Positions 7,630 to 14,710 of a stretch of DNA of 32,376 nt are shown here, in pieces. This stretch comes from an uncultured Clostridia bacterium (lineage in GTDB: Bacteria > Bacillota > Clostridia > Lachnospirales > Lachnospiraceae). Below the pieces are notes generated by a model. It ran no database searches. It worked only from the letters and a program-made list of their open reading frames with translations, and was not told the DNA's origin. A program made the translations under genes and the position numbers. The stretch's first letter is position 1, and every line of letters starts with the position of its first letter. Location: the NCBI GenBank assembly GCA_946629525.1, contig CAMOXU010000027.1, positions 1 through 32,376 on the forward strand, given 5' to 3'.

Positions 7630-9123
7630 ATGGAAACAAATAATCCGGTCGAACAGGGAACCTCCCGCCTTACAAAGGCACAGAAGGCAGCCCGAAAAAA
7701 AGAGCGGCACCGCCGCATGATGATCCGAACGATCACGACGCTGGTCATTTTTTTCATTATCGCGGCTGCTGTGATCCTTGTGGGGACGAGTATTCTGCGA
7801 AAGCGCCGCGAGCGTGCTGCAAAGAACGCTGAGCGGGAAGCCCGCATCACGGCGGAGGAGGCAGCCCTCGCCGCCCGGCGCGAGAAGATCCGGGAAGCCG
7901 ATACGCTCGCCCTCTCCTACGATTACGACGGGGCGATCGCACTTCTTCAGGCACTCCCGAACTACGACAGAGACTCGGATCTTGTCAACGCGATCGCAGG
8001 CTACACGGCGACGAAGTCCACGCTGGAAGCCAAGGATGTGACGAAGATCCCGCACATTTTCTATCACTCGCTCATCGTTGATCCGGGAAGAGCTTTCGAT
8101 ACGACGTTGTGGGATCCCGACACGCTGGCCGGCGTCAACGCCTGGATGACGACCGTCGACGAATTCGACAAGATCACGCAGCAGATGTATGACAGAGGGT
8201 GGGTACTGGTCCGTATGCGGGATCTGGTCACCCAGAAGACCGACGAGAACGGCAATGTCACGTTCGAGAAGAACAAGAGCCTTCTTCTCCCGGAGAACAA
8301 GCAGCCCTTCGTCCTCTCCGTCGATGACTGGAGCTACTATCATTCCTATGACGGGAAGGGCTACGCTGACAAAGCGGTCGTCGATGAGAACGGCAAGGTC
8401 AAGTGCCAGTATACGGATGCGGCCGGAAACGTTTCAGTCGGGGACTATGATGTCGTTCCCAGACTCAATACGTTCCTTGAAGCCCACCCGGACGGAGCCT
8501 ATAAGGGGGCGCGCGGTCTGATCGCCATGACCGGCTATAACGGAGTCTTCGGTTACCGGACCGACACGGCCTACCTGACAGGGGAACGGCTGCAGGCAGA
8601 CCAGAGGATCTTCCTCGAGTCTCATCCGGATTTCAACTGGGAACAGGATGTGGCGGATGCGACAAGAGTCGCGGAAGCGGTCAAGGCGAGCGGCTGGGAG
8701 TTCGCCTGCCATACCTGGGGACACCTGAGCGTCACGGGAAAGCCCGTAGAGACGCTGGCAACGGATCAGGAAAAATGGCAGAACACGGTCGCCAATATCA
8801 CCGGTCCGACTGATACGATCATTTTCGCGCACGGCGCTGACATCGGCACCTGGCGCGATTACGACGAGGCGACAAATGACGTCTTTGCCTACTTCAAGAG
8901 CATGGGCTACAACTTCTACGCAAATGTCGACGCGTCGAGTGAATACTGGGTCCAGATCCGCTCGAATTACTGCCGCCAGGGCCGTATCGACTGTGACGGA
9001 CTGCAGATGTGGCGTTCGATCTCCGGCGCGGCCAAGACCAATGTCTTCGAGAATCTCTTCGATGTGAATTCCGTGTTCGACGAGAGAAGGCCCACACCGG
9101 TAAGCGCGACCGGAAAGTCCTGA
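7630..9123 (+). CDS. Membrane-anchored NodB-like polysaccharide deacetylase
   Basis: A 497-residue protein with a very basic cytosolic N terminus, one transmembrane helix (about 32-56), a charged coiled-coil stretch (57-90), a short helical-repeat-like segment (88-125), then a NodB-like catalytic domain. Carbohydrate esterase family 4 signatures are VLSVDDWSYY (228-237, metal/base pair Asp232-Asp233) and CHTWGH (360-365, His361 and His365). Such enzymes remove N- or O-acetyl groups from peptidoglycan, chitin-like glycans or exopolysaccharides outside the cell. An insert of about 125 residues separates the two motifs, longer than in minimal NodB domains. It stands alone, divergent from rex and convergent with the LacI gene. 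The substrate cannot be told from sequence. Confidence 0.82.
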   Translation: METNNPVEQGTSRLTKAQKAARKKERHRRMMIRTITTLVIFFIIAAAVILVGTSILRKRRERAAKNAEREARITAEEAALAARREKIREADTLALSYDYDGAIALLQALPNYDRDSDLVNAIAGYTATKSTLEAKDVTKIPHIFYHSLIVDPGRAFDTTLWDPDTLAGVNAWMTTVDEFDKITQQMYDRGWVLVRMRDLVTQKTDENGNVTFEKNKSLLLPENKQPFVLSVDDWSYYHSYDGKGYADKAVVDENGKVKCQYTDAAGNVSVGDYDVVPRLNTFLEAHPDGAYKGARGLIAMTGYNGVFGYRTDTAYLTGERLQADQRIFLESHPDFNWEQDVADATRVAEAVKASGWEFACHTWGHLSVTGKPVETLATDQEKWQNTVANITGPTDTIIFAHGADIGTWRDYDEATNDVFAYFKSMGYNFYANVDASSEYWVQIRSNYCRQGRIDCDGLQMWRSISGAAKTNVFENLFDVNSVFDERRPTPVSATGKS

Positions 9124-9211
9124 GACTGAAAGAACAAAGCAGGCAAGCCTGCATCAACTCCCCTGCCCCTCACTCTTGAGGGGCTTGACTGCTTTGTGCG
9201 CCGAGCACGAC

Positions 9212-9308
9212 CGCGCAGCGGTATCTTCCGTGCGTGCGAGTGCGCATCCTGCACGGAGTGCTTTTTGTCTCATAGGAAATCCGGAGGAATTTCCTATGAG
9301 ATAAAAAA
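9212..9308 (+). repeat. Structured intergenic repeat, family A, copy 1
   Basis: The unit starts at CGCGCAGC and holds an outer stem TCCGTGC/GCACGGA (9227-9233 with 9251-9257) whose loop contains GTGCGCATCCT. TTTTTGTCT follows, then a long hairpin CTCATAGGAAAT/ATTTCCTATGAG (9269-9280 with 9289-9300) with loop CCGGAGGA, then an A-tract. A second copy at 30061-30153 keeps the loop sequences but changes paired positions together. A terminator follows directly in both places. Confidence 0.75.
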
Positions 9309-9334
9309 GATCTGACGCTGGTCAGATCTTTTTT
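9303..9334. terminator. Bidirectional intrinsic terminator
   Basis: AAAAAAGATCTGAC and GTCAGATCTTTTTT are perfect 14-base arms around GCTG, giving a hairpin with a T-run on either strand. It serves the convergent deacetylase and LacI-family genes. The last codons and stop of the LacI gene (TGA at 9324-9322) lie inside the stem. Confidence 0.9.
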
Positions 9335-10335
9335 ACTGTATCGCGTTCGACGAGGCTTACCGGGAGCATCACTTCCTTCTCCCCGTCGTATTTTTCCTCT
9401 ATCATCTGTACGAGAATATTGCCGGCCAGAACGCCTTTCATTTCCGTATCCTGATGGATCGTCGTGATGGCCGGCCTGTACAGTCTGCCGAGCAGGCTGT
9501 CGTCAAATCCGATGATCGACAGGTCCTCCGGGATCCGTCTTCCCCGCGCGCGCACCGCATTGGCGAGCTGCACCGCATACAGATCCGACACACAGAAGAC
9601 CGCCGTATACTCTTCACTTCGCGCCGCAAGATCGCTGAAGCATTCTTCCGCTCCCTTTTCCAGAAGCATGAGCTTCAGGAAGTCCCGCTCGCAAAACGAA
9701 ATTCCGGCCTCCTGCAGTCCTCTTCGGAACCCCGCGAACCGCTCCCTGTCCACCCCGTGACAGTTGTCAGACAGAAAAGCGATCCTCCTGTGACCTTTCC
9801 GGACAAGATGTCGAACGGCCAGATACGCTCCCTCCTCATCCCTGAGCCCGATATTTACGACGTTTTTTCTCTCTGTCACGTCAAAACAGTCGATCGAGAC
9901 GATTGGATTCTTATATCGCTCTCCGACCTTTTTCCAGGTATCCCCCATGAGCCCGAAGAGAATGACGCCGTCCGCATTCCATGAGGAGATCTGCTGAATG
10001 ATGCCTCCGATCTCATCCGCTATATAGATCATCATATAGTATCCGTTTTCCCTGATCGTCCGTTCCAGGGCGCTGATCATCTCCGAGATAAAGGGATCCG
10101 TCAGCAGATTCGGGTACTTGTCCGGCCTTGCAAGGAGCGCTACTCCTATAATTTTTGATTTGTTCCTGGCCAGATTGCTGGCGTTGATATTCGGAACATA
10201 CTCATATTCGTCAAGGGCCTCCCGCACCCGCTCGATCGTTGCTCCGGACACTTCTTTTGTCTTGCCGTGAATAACATTCGATACCGTTGTTGTACTCAGA
10301 TTCAGGATCTCTGCCAATTCTTTTATCGTGACCAT
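9322..10335 (-). CDS. LacI-family transcriptional regulator
   Basis: A 337-residue LacI/GalR-type regulator. The N terminus is the classic helix-turn-helix (VTIKELAEILNLSTTTVSNVIHG, split here as residues 2-24) with the hinge helix VPNINASNLAR near 53-63. The rest is a periplasmic-binding-protein-like sensor domain with GIILFGLMGD-like and FLSDNCHG segments. The effector is probably a sugar or related metabolite, but no catabolic gene is adjacent, so its regulon cannot be inferred. The ribosome binding site is weak: AGGGA abuts the ATG and a GGAGG lies 12 bases upstream. An 8-base-arm palindrome in its promoter region (10461-10480) is a candidate autoregulatory operator. Confidence 0.9.
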   Translation of the reverse strand: MVTIKELAEILNLSTTTVSNVIHGKTKEVSGATIERVREALDEYEYVPNINASNLARNKSKIIGVALLARPDKYPNLLTDPFISEMISALERTIRENGYYMMIYIADEIGGIIQQISSWNADGVILFGLMGDTWKKVGERYKNPIVSIDCFDVTERKNVVNIGLRDEEGAYLAVRHLVRKGHRRIAFLSDNCHGVDRERFAGFRRGLQEAGISFCERDFLKLMLLEKGAEECFSDLAARSEEYTAVFCVSDLYAVQLANAVRARGRRIPEDLSIIGFDDSLLGRLYRPAITTIHQDTEMKGVLAGNILVQMIEEKYDGEKEVMLPVSLVERDTVKKI

Positions 10336-10460
10336 TCCCTACACCAGCCTCCGGAACCGTTCATCTCAGCGGGGATGGCGTCCCGTCTCTGAGATGAGTT
10401 TTTTGCAGACAGCTGCACACTGTCAGATCTGCAAAGCCCGGCAGATCACAGCAGCGCTTT

Positions 10461-10482
10461 TGATTAAATATCTTTAATCATA
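10461..10482 (-). promoter_or_regulatory. Palindrome overlapping a possible -10 box of the LacI gene
   Basis: TGATTAAA and TTTAATCA (10461-10468 and 10473-10480) form a perfect inverted repeat with a 4-base centre. The minus-strand hexamer TATGAT (10482-10477) overlaps one arm and may be a -10 box; no good -35 is visible. It lacks the central CG of typical LacI-family operators. The rest of the 324-base gap 10336-10659 holds only the promoter at 10595-10623. Confidence 0.4.
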
Positions 10483-10594
10483 GCATGTTTGCTTTCGGAA
10501 TGAAATCCCCTGTACCGTCAAAGCTTGCCGGAGGCATTGAGAACCGGCCCGGCAGGCCGCAGATTTCCGCTTTTTAAGGACGGGTCAAATCTTC

Positions 10595-10623
10595 TTGCTT
10601 TGCCTCCCGAATCATGATAGTAT
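10595..10623 (+). promoter_or_regulatory. Possible promoter for the lysine-tail protein
   Basis: TTGCTT (10595-10600) and TAGTAT (10618-10623) are spaced by 17 bases, 37 bases before the chosen ATG. Both hexamers are imperfect. Confidence 0.4.
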
Positions 10624-10659
10624 TTAGCTTAGCGAAAATTTAGTTCGGAGGATTTGAAC

Positions 10660-11244
10660 ATGAGTACGTTCTGGAAAGTATTACTGATCATTCTGGTCGT
10701 CCTTATTATCGCTCTGGTCGTCCTGTATTTTGTCGGACGCAGGCTTGAGCGGAAGCAGGCTGAACAGCAGGTGCAGATCGAGGCGGCAAAGCAGAATGTC
10801 ACGCTGCTTATCATTGACAAGAAGCGGGTCCCGCTGAAAGACGCCGGTCTTCCGGACGCAGTCCTTGAAAACACGCCCAAACTCCTCAGAAGAAGCAAGA
10901 TGCCGATCGTCAAGGTCAAGTACGGACCGAAGGTCATGAACATGGTCGCGGACGAGAAGATCTTCGATATGATCCCGGTCAAGAAGGAAGTCCGCGCGAC
11001 CGTATCGGGCATCTACATCACGGATGTCAAGGGCCTGCACGGATCGCTCGAGGTCCCTCAGACCCCGAAGAAGAAAGGCCTCTTCTCCCGTCTCAGAGGG
11101 AAGGCTGTCGAGGAGAGAGACAAGCAGCTCGAGTCGGCAAAGCAGGAGATCCAGGCATCCTCGAACTCCTCCCAGGGCGTACAGAACGCAAAGGTGAAGA
11201 GTGCCACAAAGAAAAAATACAGACCGAAGAAAAAGAAAAAGTGA
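10660..11244 (+). CDS. Single-pass membrane protein with lysine-rich C-terminal tail
   Basis: I do not recognise a named family. The 194-residue protein has one N-terminal transmembrane helix (about 5-26), a short basic/Gln-rich helix (28-47), a compact region up to about 140 with no obvious catalytic motif (VTLLIIDKKRVPLKDAGLP near its start), and a low-complexity tail ending in KKKYRPKKKKK. The ATG at 10660 has GGAGG eight bases upstream; a TTG two codons earlier is too close to that site. The basic tail would suit binding to nucleic acid, acidic lipid or an acidic wall polymer, but this is a guess. It stands alone before a strong terminator. Confidence 0.75.
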   Translation: MSTFWKVLLIILVVLIIALVVLYFVGRRLERKQAEQQVQIEAAKQNVTLLIIDKKRVPLKDAGLPDAVLENTPKLLRRSKMPIVKVKYGPKVMNMVADEKIFDMIPVKKEVRATVSGIYITDVKGLHGSLEVPQTPKKKGLFSRLRGKAVEERDKQLESAKQEIQASSNSSQGVQNAKVKSATKKKYRPKKKKK

Positions 11245-11254
11245 TCCATAAAGA

Positions 11255-11306
11255 AAAAAGAAAGAAGAAAAGACATCCCGGCGGATGTCTTTTCTTCTTT
11301 CTTTTT
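11255..11306. terminator. Very long perfect-stem bidirectional terminator
   Basis: Two perfect 24-base arms (11255-11278 and 11283-11306) surround the loop CGGC. The left arm is almost all purine, the right almost all pyrimidine, so either strand gives a hairpin with a T-rich tail. It separates the convergent lysine-tail gene and the ispE-to-DUF1934 operon. Confidence 0.9.
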
Positions 11307-11326
11307 CTCTCTGCCGGCGGATCACA

Positions 11327-11388
11327 GCCGCGCAGACGGGAGTGTGCTCCGCACCCCGCGCGGCGCAGAAGGAACGCAGAGGCGTTCC
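11327..11388 (+). repeat. Structured intergenic repeat, family B, copy 1
   Basis: GCCGCGC/GCGCGGC (11327-11333 with 11358-11364) encloses the small hairpin GTGC-TCC-GCAC and is followed by GGAACGC/GCGTTCC (11371-11377 with 11382-11388). The same three-stem plan recurs at 14594-14652 and, inverted, at 29402-29449. Confidence 0.65.
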
Positions 11389-11415
11389 TGAATCGCACGG
11401 CATCACCGCAGAGCT

Positions 11416-11883
11416 TCACACGGTCTCAGAAGCAGGCTCGCTTTCCTGTGAAGATCTCGGCTCCACGACGATCTCGAGCATACAGTCCGCCACGAATTCC
11501 CCGTTCATTGACAGAGAATAATCCGCCCGGATCTCAAAAATATCTCCGGCATTCTTCACGTTGAGCCCCATCGTGGATATGCCCATATCAAGGACCCCGT
11601 AGGGGGTCTCATAGTAGGCGATGTTCATTTTCCCGGGCTCAAAGACCATATCGACATTTACCAGTCCCGTCTTGTGGACTGTAAGTGAGTGGTCCGTAAA
11701 TTCCACAACATTTTTTGTCGGCATCTCAAGGACCTCGTCCATGATCTCCTCGTACGTCAGTCTGTGGGTCTCATCATCCGCCTCATGTGTTCCCGGCGTG
11801 ACCAGCTCAACAGGCTCCTCGGATGCGTTCCTTCCTTCCAGGGACTGAATGCCCCTCACTTTAATCAGAACTTCCCGCTTCAT
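11416..11883 (-). CDS. DUF1934 (YwiB-like) beta-barrel protein
   Basis: A 155-residue protein matching the DUF1934 family, small calycin-like barrels common in Firmicutes. Typical features are the opening VLIKVRGIQSLEG, ELVTPG (about 27-32), LTYEEI (43-48), the FEPGKMNIAYYETPYGVLDMG core (split across 81-101) and the closing strand YSLSMNGEFVADCMLEI. No enzymatic residues are known for the family. It is the last gene of the ispE-gntR-murI operon, 89 bases after murI, and a GAGGAGG site lies close to its ATG. The link of this family with murI is a context observation and its role is unknown. Confidence 0.85.
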   Translation of the reverse strand: MKREVLIKVRGIQSLEGRNASEEPVELVTPGTHEADDETHRLTYEEIMDEVLEMPTKNVVEFTDHSLTVHKTGLVNVDMVFEPGKMNIAYYETPYGVLDMGISTMGLNVKNAGDIFEIRADYSLSMNGEFVADCMLEIVVEPRSSQESEPASETV

Positions 11884-11908
11884 CTGCCTCCTCTGAAAAA
11901 ATTCGGTC

Positions 11909-11946
11909 GATAAATCCGCCTTTTTATCGGGAGCTGCTTCGCAGCT
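11909..11946. repeat. Two short hairpins between murI and DUF1934
   Basis: CGATAAA/TTTATCG is followed by AGCTGC-TTC-GCAGCT (11932-11946). The second hairpin closely matches one just after family B copy 2 (about 14661-14675), including the trailing TCCGA. A read-through attenuator or mRNA processing site before DUF1934 is possible. Confidence 0.4.
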
Positions 11947-11972
11947 TCCGAAATCAGATAGTTTCTATCCAG

Positions 11973-12800
11973 TCAATACTCCTCGATCGGCACGATCTTT
12001 GCGGTCTTCACATCGACCGGAAGGATCGAATTGGCAAAGCTTGTAAATTTCTCCGGATCGTCACTCACAAAAAATTTATACGGGTACGGTTCGCCCGCCT
12101 CGATGGTCCCGGTACTTTCCAGCCCCTGGCAGGTGAGCATCCTCCCAAGCTCCTTCGCCGTCTCATACGCGGGGTTGATGAGCGTGATCTCATCCCCCAC
12201 CAGCTTGCGGATCTCGCTCCGGAGGAGCGGATAATGAGTGCATCCGAGGATCAGGGTATCGATCCCGTGCTCCAGCAGATCGTCAAGATAGCGCATGATG
12301 ATCTCATCTGTCACACGGTCATGCACCCACCCTTCCTCTACGAGCGGAACGAGGAGTGCGCCCGCCTGGCTGTACACCCGAATATCCGGATTGATGCGGC
12401 GGATCGCACTGGAGTATGCGTGCGTATGGATCGTAGCCCTCGTCGCGATCACACCGACTTTTCCGTTCCGGGTCGACTCGGCTGCCATTCTCGCTCCCGG
12501 TTCAATTACGCCGATCACCGGCATTCCCGCCTCCTCGCTGACCTCATCGATCGCAAGCGCGGTCGCCGTATTGCAGGCGATCACGATCGCCTTGATATCC
12601 TGTGTCTTCAGGAACCGCACGATCTGCCGGGAATAGCGCACGATCGTGTTCTTGGACTTGCTGCCATAAGGGACCCGGGCCGTATCTCCGAAATATACGA
12701 TCCGCTCATTGGGGAGATTTCTCATGATCTCTCTTGCAACAGTGAGCCCTCCGAGACCGGAGTCGAACACTCCGATCGGCATACTTCCTGTCTTCTCCAT
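11973..12800 (-). CDS. murI: Glutamate racemase
   Basis: MurI interconverts L- and D-glutamate without a cofactor, supplying D-Glu for the peptidoglycan stem peptide in the cytosol. The 275-residue protein has the family blocks IGVFDSGLGGLTV (8-20), YFGDTARVPYG (36-46), the first catalytic cysteine in IACNTATA (about 73-80) and the second in LGCTHYPLL (about 185-193). The ATG shares one base with the TGA of the upstream regulator gene (TGATG), and its GGAG site lies inside that gene, so translation is coupled. The length is normal for MurI. Confidence 0.97.
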   Translation of the reverse strand: MEKTGSMPIGVFDSGLGGLTVAREIMRNLPNERIVYFGDTARVPYGSKSKNTIVRYSRQIVRFLKTQDIKAIVIACNTATALAIDEVSEEAGMPVIGVIEPGARMAAESTRNGKVGVIATRATIHTHAYSSAIRRINPDIRVYSQAGALLVPLVEEGWVHDRVTDEIIMRYLDDLLEHGIDTLILGCTHYPLLRSEIRKLVGDEITLINPAYETAKELGRMLTCQGLESTGTIEAGEPYPYKFFVSDDPEKFTSFANSILPVDVKTAKIVPIEEY

Positions 12801-13492
12801 CAGATCTCTCCTTCCATTGAAGCGATGCCCGCATGGATCACTTTCTGCTGATTGTCAATATGATCTCCGATCAGTTCTGCGGCGAGCTCACTGTCCCGGG
12901 CGGCTACCGCCCTCATGATCTCCTCATGCTCCGAAATCAGAGATTCTCTGATGCTCGCATCCTTCATATATTCAAATCGGAACCGGTACATCTGCTCCCG
13001 CAGATTCTCGAGGATCTGGATCAGCCTTCTGTTCCCCGTTCCGGAATATATGGTATCATGGAAAGCTACATCCGCCTCCGTGAGCGCTGTCAGGTCACAG
13101 CCGGGATCCAGGGCAAGCTTCCTGAACTCTTCCGCGGCGTCCCGCATCGCTGTCATATCTTCCTCGGTCATGCGCTCGCAGGCCTTCGACGCGGCAAGCA
13201 TCTCAAGACTTTTTCGAACTTCAAGGACGTCGTTCAGCTCCTGTTCCGTGATCTTTGCGACCTGGGCTCCGCGGCGGGGTTTCATGACGACAAGTCCCTC
13301 ATGCTCCAGCATGCGGATCGCTTCGCGGACGGGTGTTCTCGACACTCCCAGTCTGTTCGCAAGAGCGATCTCCATGAGCCTTTCTCCCGGCTGCAGTTCA
13401 CCCTTTAAGATTGCTTTTCTAAGCGTCAGAAAAACCACTTCCCGAAGAGGGAGAAATTCATCGATCTCGTTGTCCCTGCTCACTGCTGTCAT
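12800..13492 (-). CDS. GntR-family regulator, FadR/FCD subfamily
   Basis: A 230-residue regulator with a winged helix at about 16-80 (RLGVSRTPVREAIRMLEHEGLV is the recognition region, residues 46-67) and an all-helical FCD sensor domain. Histidines in VAFHDTIY, SEHEEIM and GDHIDNQ are placed as in metal-binding FCD domains that sense small carboxylates. It overlaps ispE by 35 bases and murI by one base. For the start, ATG 13492 has AAGGGG directly against it, while GTG 13483 has that site nine bases upstream and may be the true start. A TTTGTATACAAA palindrome at the operon promoter fits FadR-type operators, suggesting autoregulation. The effector is unknown. Confidence 0.9.
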   Translation of the reverse strand: MTAVSRDNEIDEFLPLREVVFLTLRKAILKGELQPGERLMEIALANRLGVSRTPVREAIRMLEHEGLVVMKPRRGAQVAKITEQELNDVLEVRKSLEMLAASKACERMTEEDMTAMRDAAEEFRKLALDPGCDLTALTEADVAFHDTIYSGTGNRRLIQILENLREQMYRFRFEYMKDASIRESLISEHEEIMRAVAARDSELAAELIGDHIDNQQKVIHAGIASMEGEI

Positions 13493-14354
13493 CCCCTTTC
13501 TGCTGCGGCCTCGTCAGGAAGATCCTGGCCCCGGAGTACTTTCTCCGCATCTCATCCCTGCATTTCATCGCTTTTTTGCTGTCCTCGAAAAGGCCGAATA
13601 CAGTCGGACCGCTGCCGCTCATGATCGCTGCAATGGCTCCCGCCTCCTTCATCTCCGATTCATATTCCCTGATGACCGGATGATTCGGCGCAGTCACATC
13701 CTCCAGCACATTCTCCGCACGCTCAGCGATCCCCCGAAGGTCTCCCTCCCGGATCGCGAGGATCATGCCGTCGATATCCGGATGCTTCACGATCTCATCT
13801 GCTTTGAGCGCCCCGTAGACCTCCTTTGTGGAGACGTTGATCGGCGGCTTTGCGAGAAGGATGCTGCAGGACGGCATATCCGGAAGCGGCGTCAGAATTT
13901 CACCGATCCCTTCTGCCAGAGCGGTCCCCTGCAGAATGCAGTACGGGACATCCGCCCCGATCTTTACGCCCCGGTCCATGAGCTCCTTTTCTGACAGTCC
14001 GAGCCTGAAGATCTCATTTACTCCGGTCAGGACCGCTGCCGCGTCTGTACTGCCGCCGGCAAGACCTGCCGCTACCGGAATAAATTTCTCCAGGCGTATG
14101 GAAAGCCCGTCCGTCACGCCGAATTCTTCCATCAGGAGCGCTGCCGCCCTGTAAGCCAGATTCCGCTGGTCGGCGGGGATATACGGAAGATTTGTCTGCA
14201 GCCTTATTCCGTGTCCGCCCGGGATCGCCCGCAGTGAGATCCGGTCGTACATTCCGGTCATCTGCATGATCATACGAAGATCATGATAACCGTCCGGACG
14301 TTTTCTTTGGACGTCAAGTCCGAGATTGATTTTTGCAAAAGCCCTAAGATCCAT
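13458..14354 (-). CDS. ispE: 4-diphosphocytidyl-2-C-methyl-D-erythritol kinase
   Basis: IspE phosphorylates CDP-methylerythritol in the non-mevalonate route to isoprenoid precursors, needed among others for the undecaprenyl wall carrier. The GHMP-kinase protein (298 residues from this start) shows RAFAKINLGLDVQRKRPDGYH at the N terminus (about 3-23), the glycine-rich ATP loop PVAAGLAGGSTDAAAVL (about 90-106) and the C-terminal IMSGSGPTVFGLF. I place the start at ATG 14354 because GGAG lies five bases upstream; a GTG two codons earlier overlaps that site. It is the first gene of the operon with gntR, murI and DUF1934, so isoprenoid and D-Glu supply share a promoter. Confidence 0.96.
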   Translation of the reverse strand: MDLRAFAKINLGLDVQRKRPDGYHDLRMIMQMTGMYDRISLRAIPGGHGIRLQTNLPYIPADQRNLAYRAAALLMEEFGVTDGLSIRLEKFIPVAAGLAGGSTDAAAVLTGVNEIFRLGLSEKELMDRGVKIGADVPYCILQGTALAEGIGEILTPLPDMPSCSILLAKPPINVSTKEVYGALKADEIVKHPDIDGMILAIREGDLRGIAERAENVLEDVTAPNHPVIREYESEMKEAGAIAAIMSGSGPTVFGLFEDSKKAMKCRDEMRRKYSGARIFLTRPQQKGDDSSEQGQRDR

Positions 14355-14371
14355 GTCCACTCCAGTCTTCT

Positions 14372-14383
14372 TTTGTATACAAA
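14372..14383 (-). promoter_or_regulatory. Candidate GntR/FCD operator at the ispE promoter
   Basis: TTTGTATACAAA is a perfect 12-base palindrome that fits the FadR-subfamily pattern TNGT-N(0-3)-ACNA. It begins four bases downstream of the -10 box and would cover the transcription start, a repressing position. The FCD regulator of the same operon is the natural candidate. Confidence 0.5.
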
Positions 14384-14386
14384 GAT

Positions 14387-14414
14387 ATTATAGCGAACTT
14401 TTCCTTATCTGCAA
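14387..14414 (-). promoter_or_regulatory. Predicted sigma-A promoter for ispE-gntR-murI-DUF1934
   Basis: The minus strand reads TTGCAG (14414-14409), 16 bases, then a perfect TATAAT (14392-14387), about 33 bases before the ispE ATG. Confidence 0.6.
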
Positions 14415-14507
14415 GATTTTCTTATGTTTACTCTTTTCCGGACCTTCCTCATGAAGACCGGTCCGCACCGGGCAGCCGGGACGCTCCGGCCGGCCCTGAA
14501 AACGAAC

Positions 14508-14535
14508 TTGTTTTTTCCAATAATTTATGTATACT
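14508..14535 (+). promoter_or_regulatory. Predicted sigma-A promoter for plsC
   Basis: TTGTTT (14508-14513), 16 bases, then TATACT (14530-14535). The implied leader of about 170 bases before the ATG at 14711 is filled with hairpins, including family B copy 2. This promoter and the ispE promoter account for most of the 356-base gap 14355-14710. Confidence 0.5.
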
Positions 14536-14593
14536 ATTTCTAGCCGATATGCGCCCTGCAGGCGCAGAGCATTAAGCTCCGGCCAGCTTAGCA

Positions 14594-14652
14594 GCCGTGC
14601 AAATGGGAAGGTGCTTCGCACCCGCTGCGCGGCAGGAACGCCCGTGCGTTCC
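14594..14652 (+). repeat. Structured intergenic repeat, family B, copy 2
   Basis: GCCGTGCA/TGCGCGGC (14594-14601 with 14626-14633, one T-G pair) encloses GGTGC-TTC-GCACC and is followed by GGAACGC/GCGTTCC (14635-14641 with 14646-14652). Two further hairpins precede it (around 14550 and 14570-14590) and an AGCTGC/GCAGCT hairpin follows at 14661-14675. Confidence 0.65.
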
Positions 14653-14710
14653 TTGTCGAAAGCTGCTGCGCAGCTTCCGATAAGCTCTATCCCTCCAGCA
14701 AGGAGACAAA

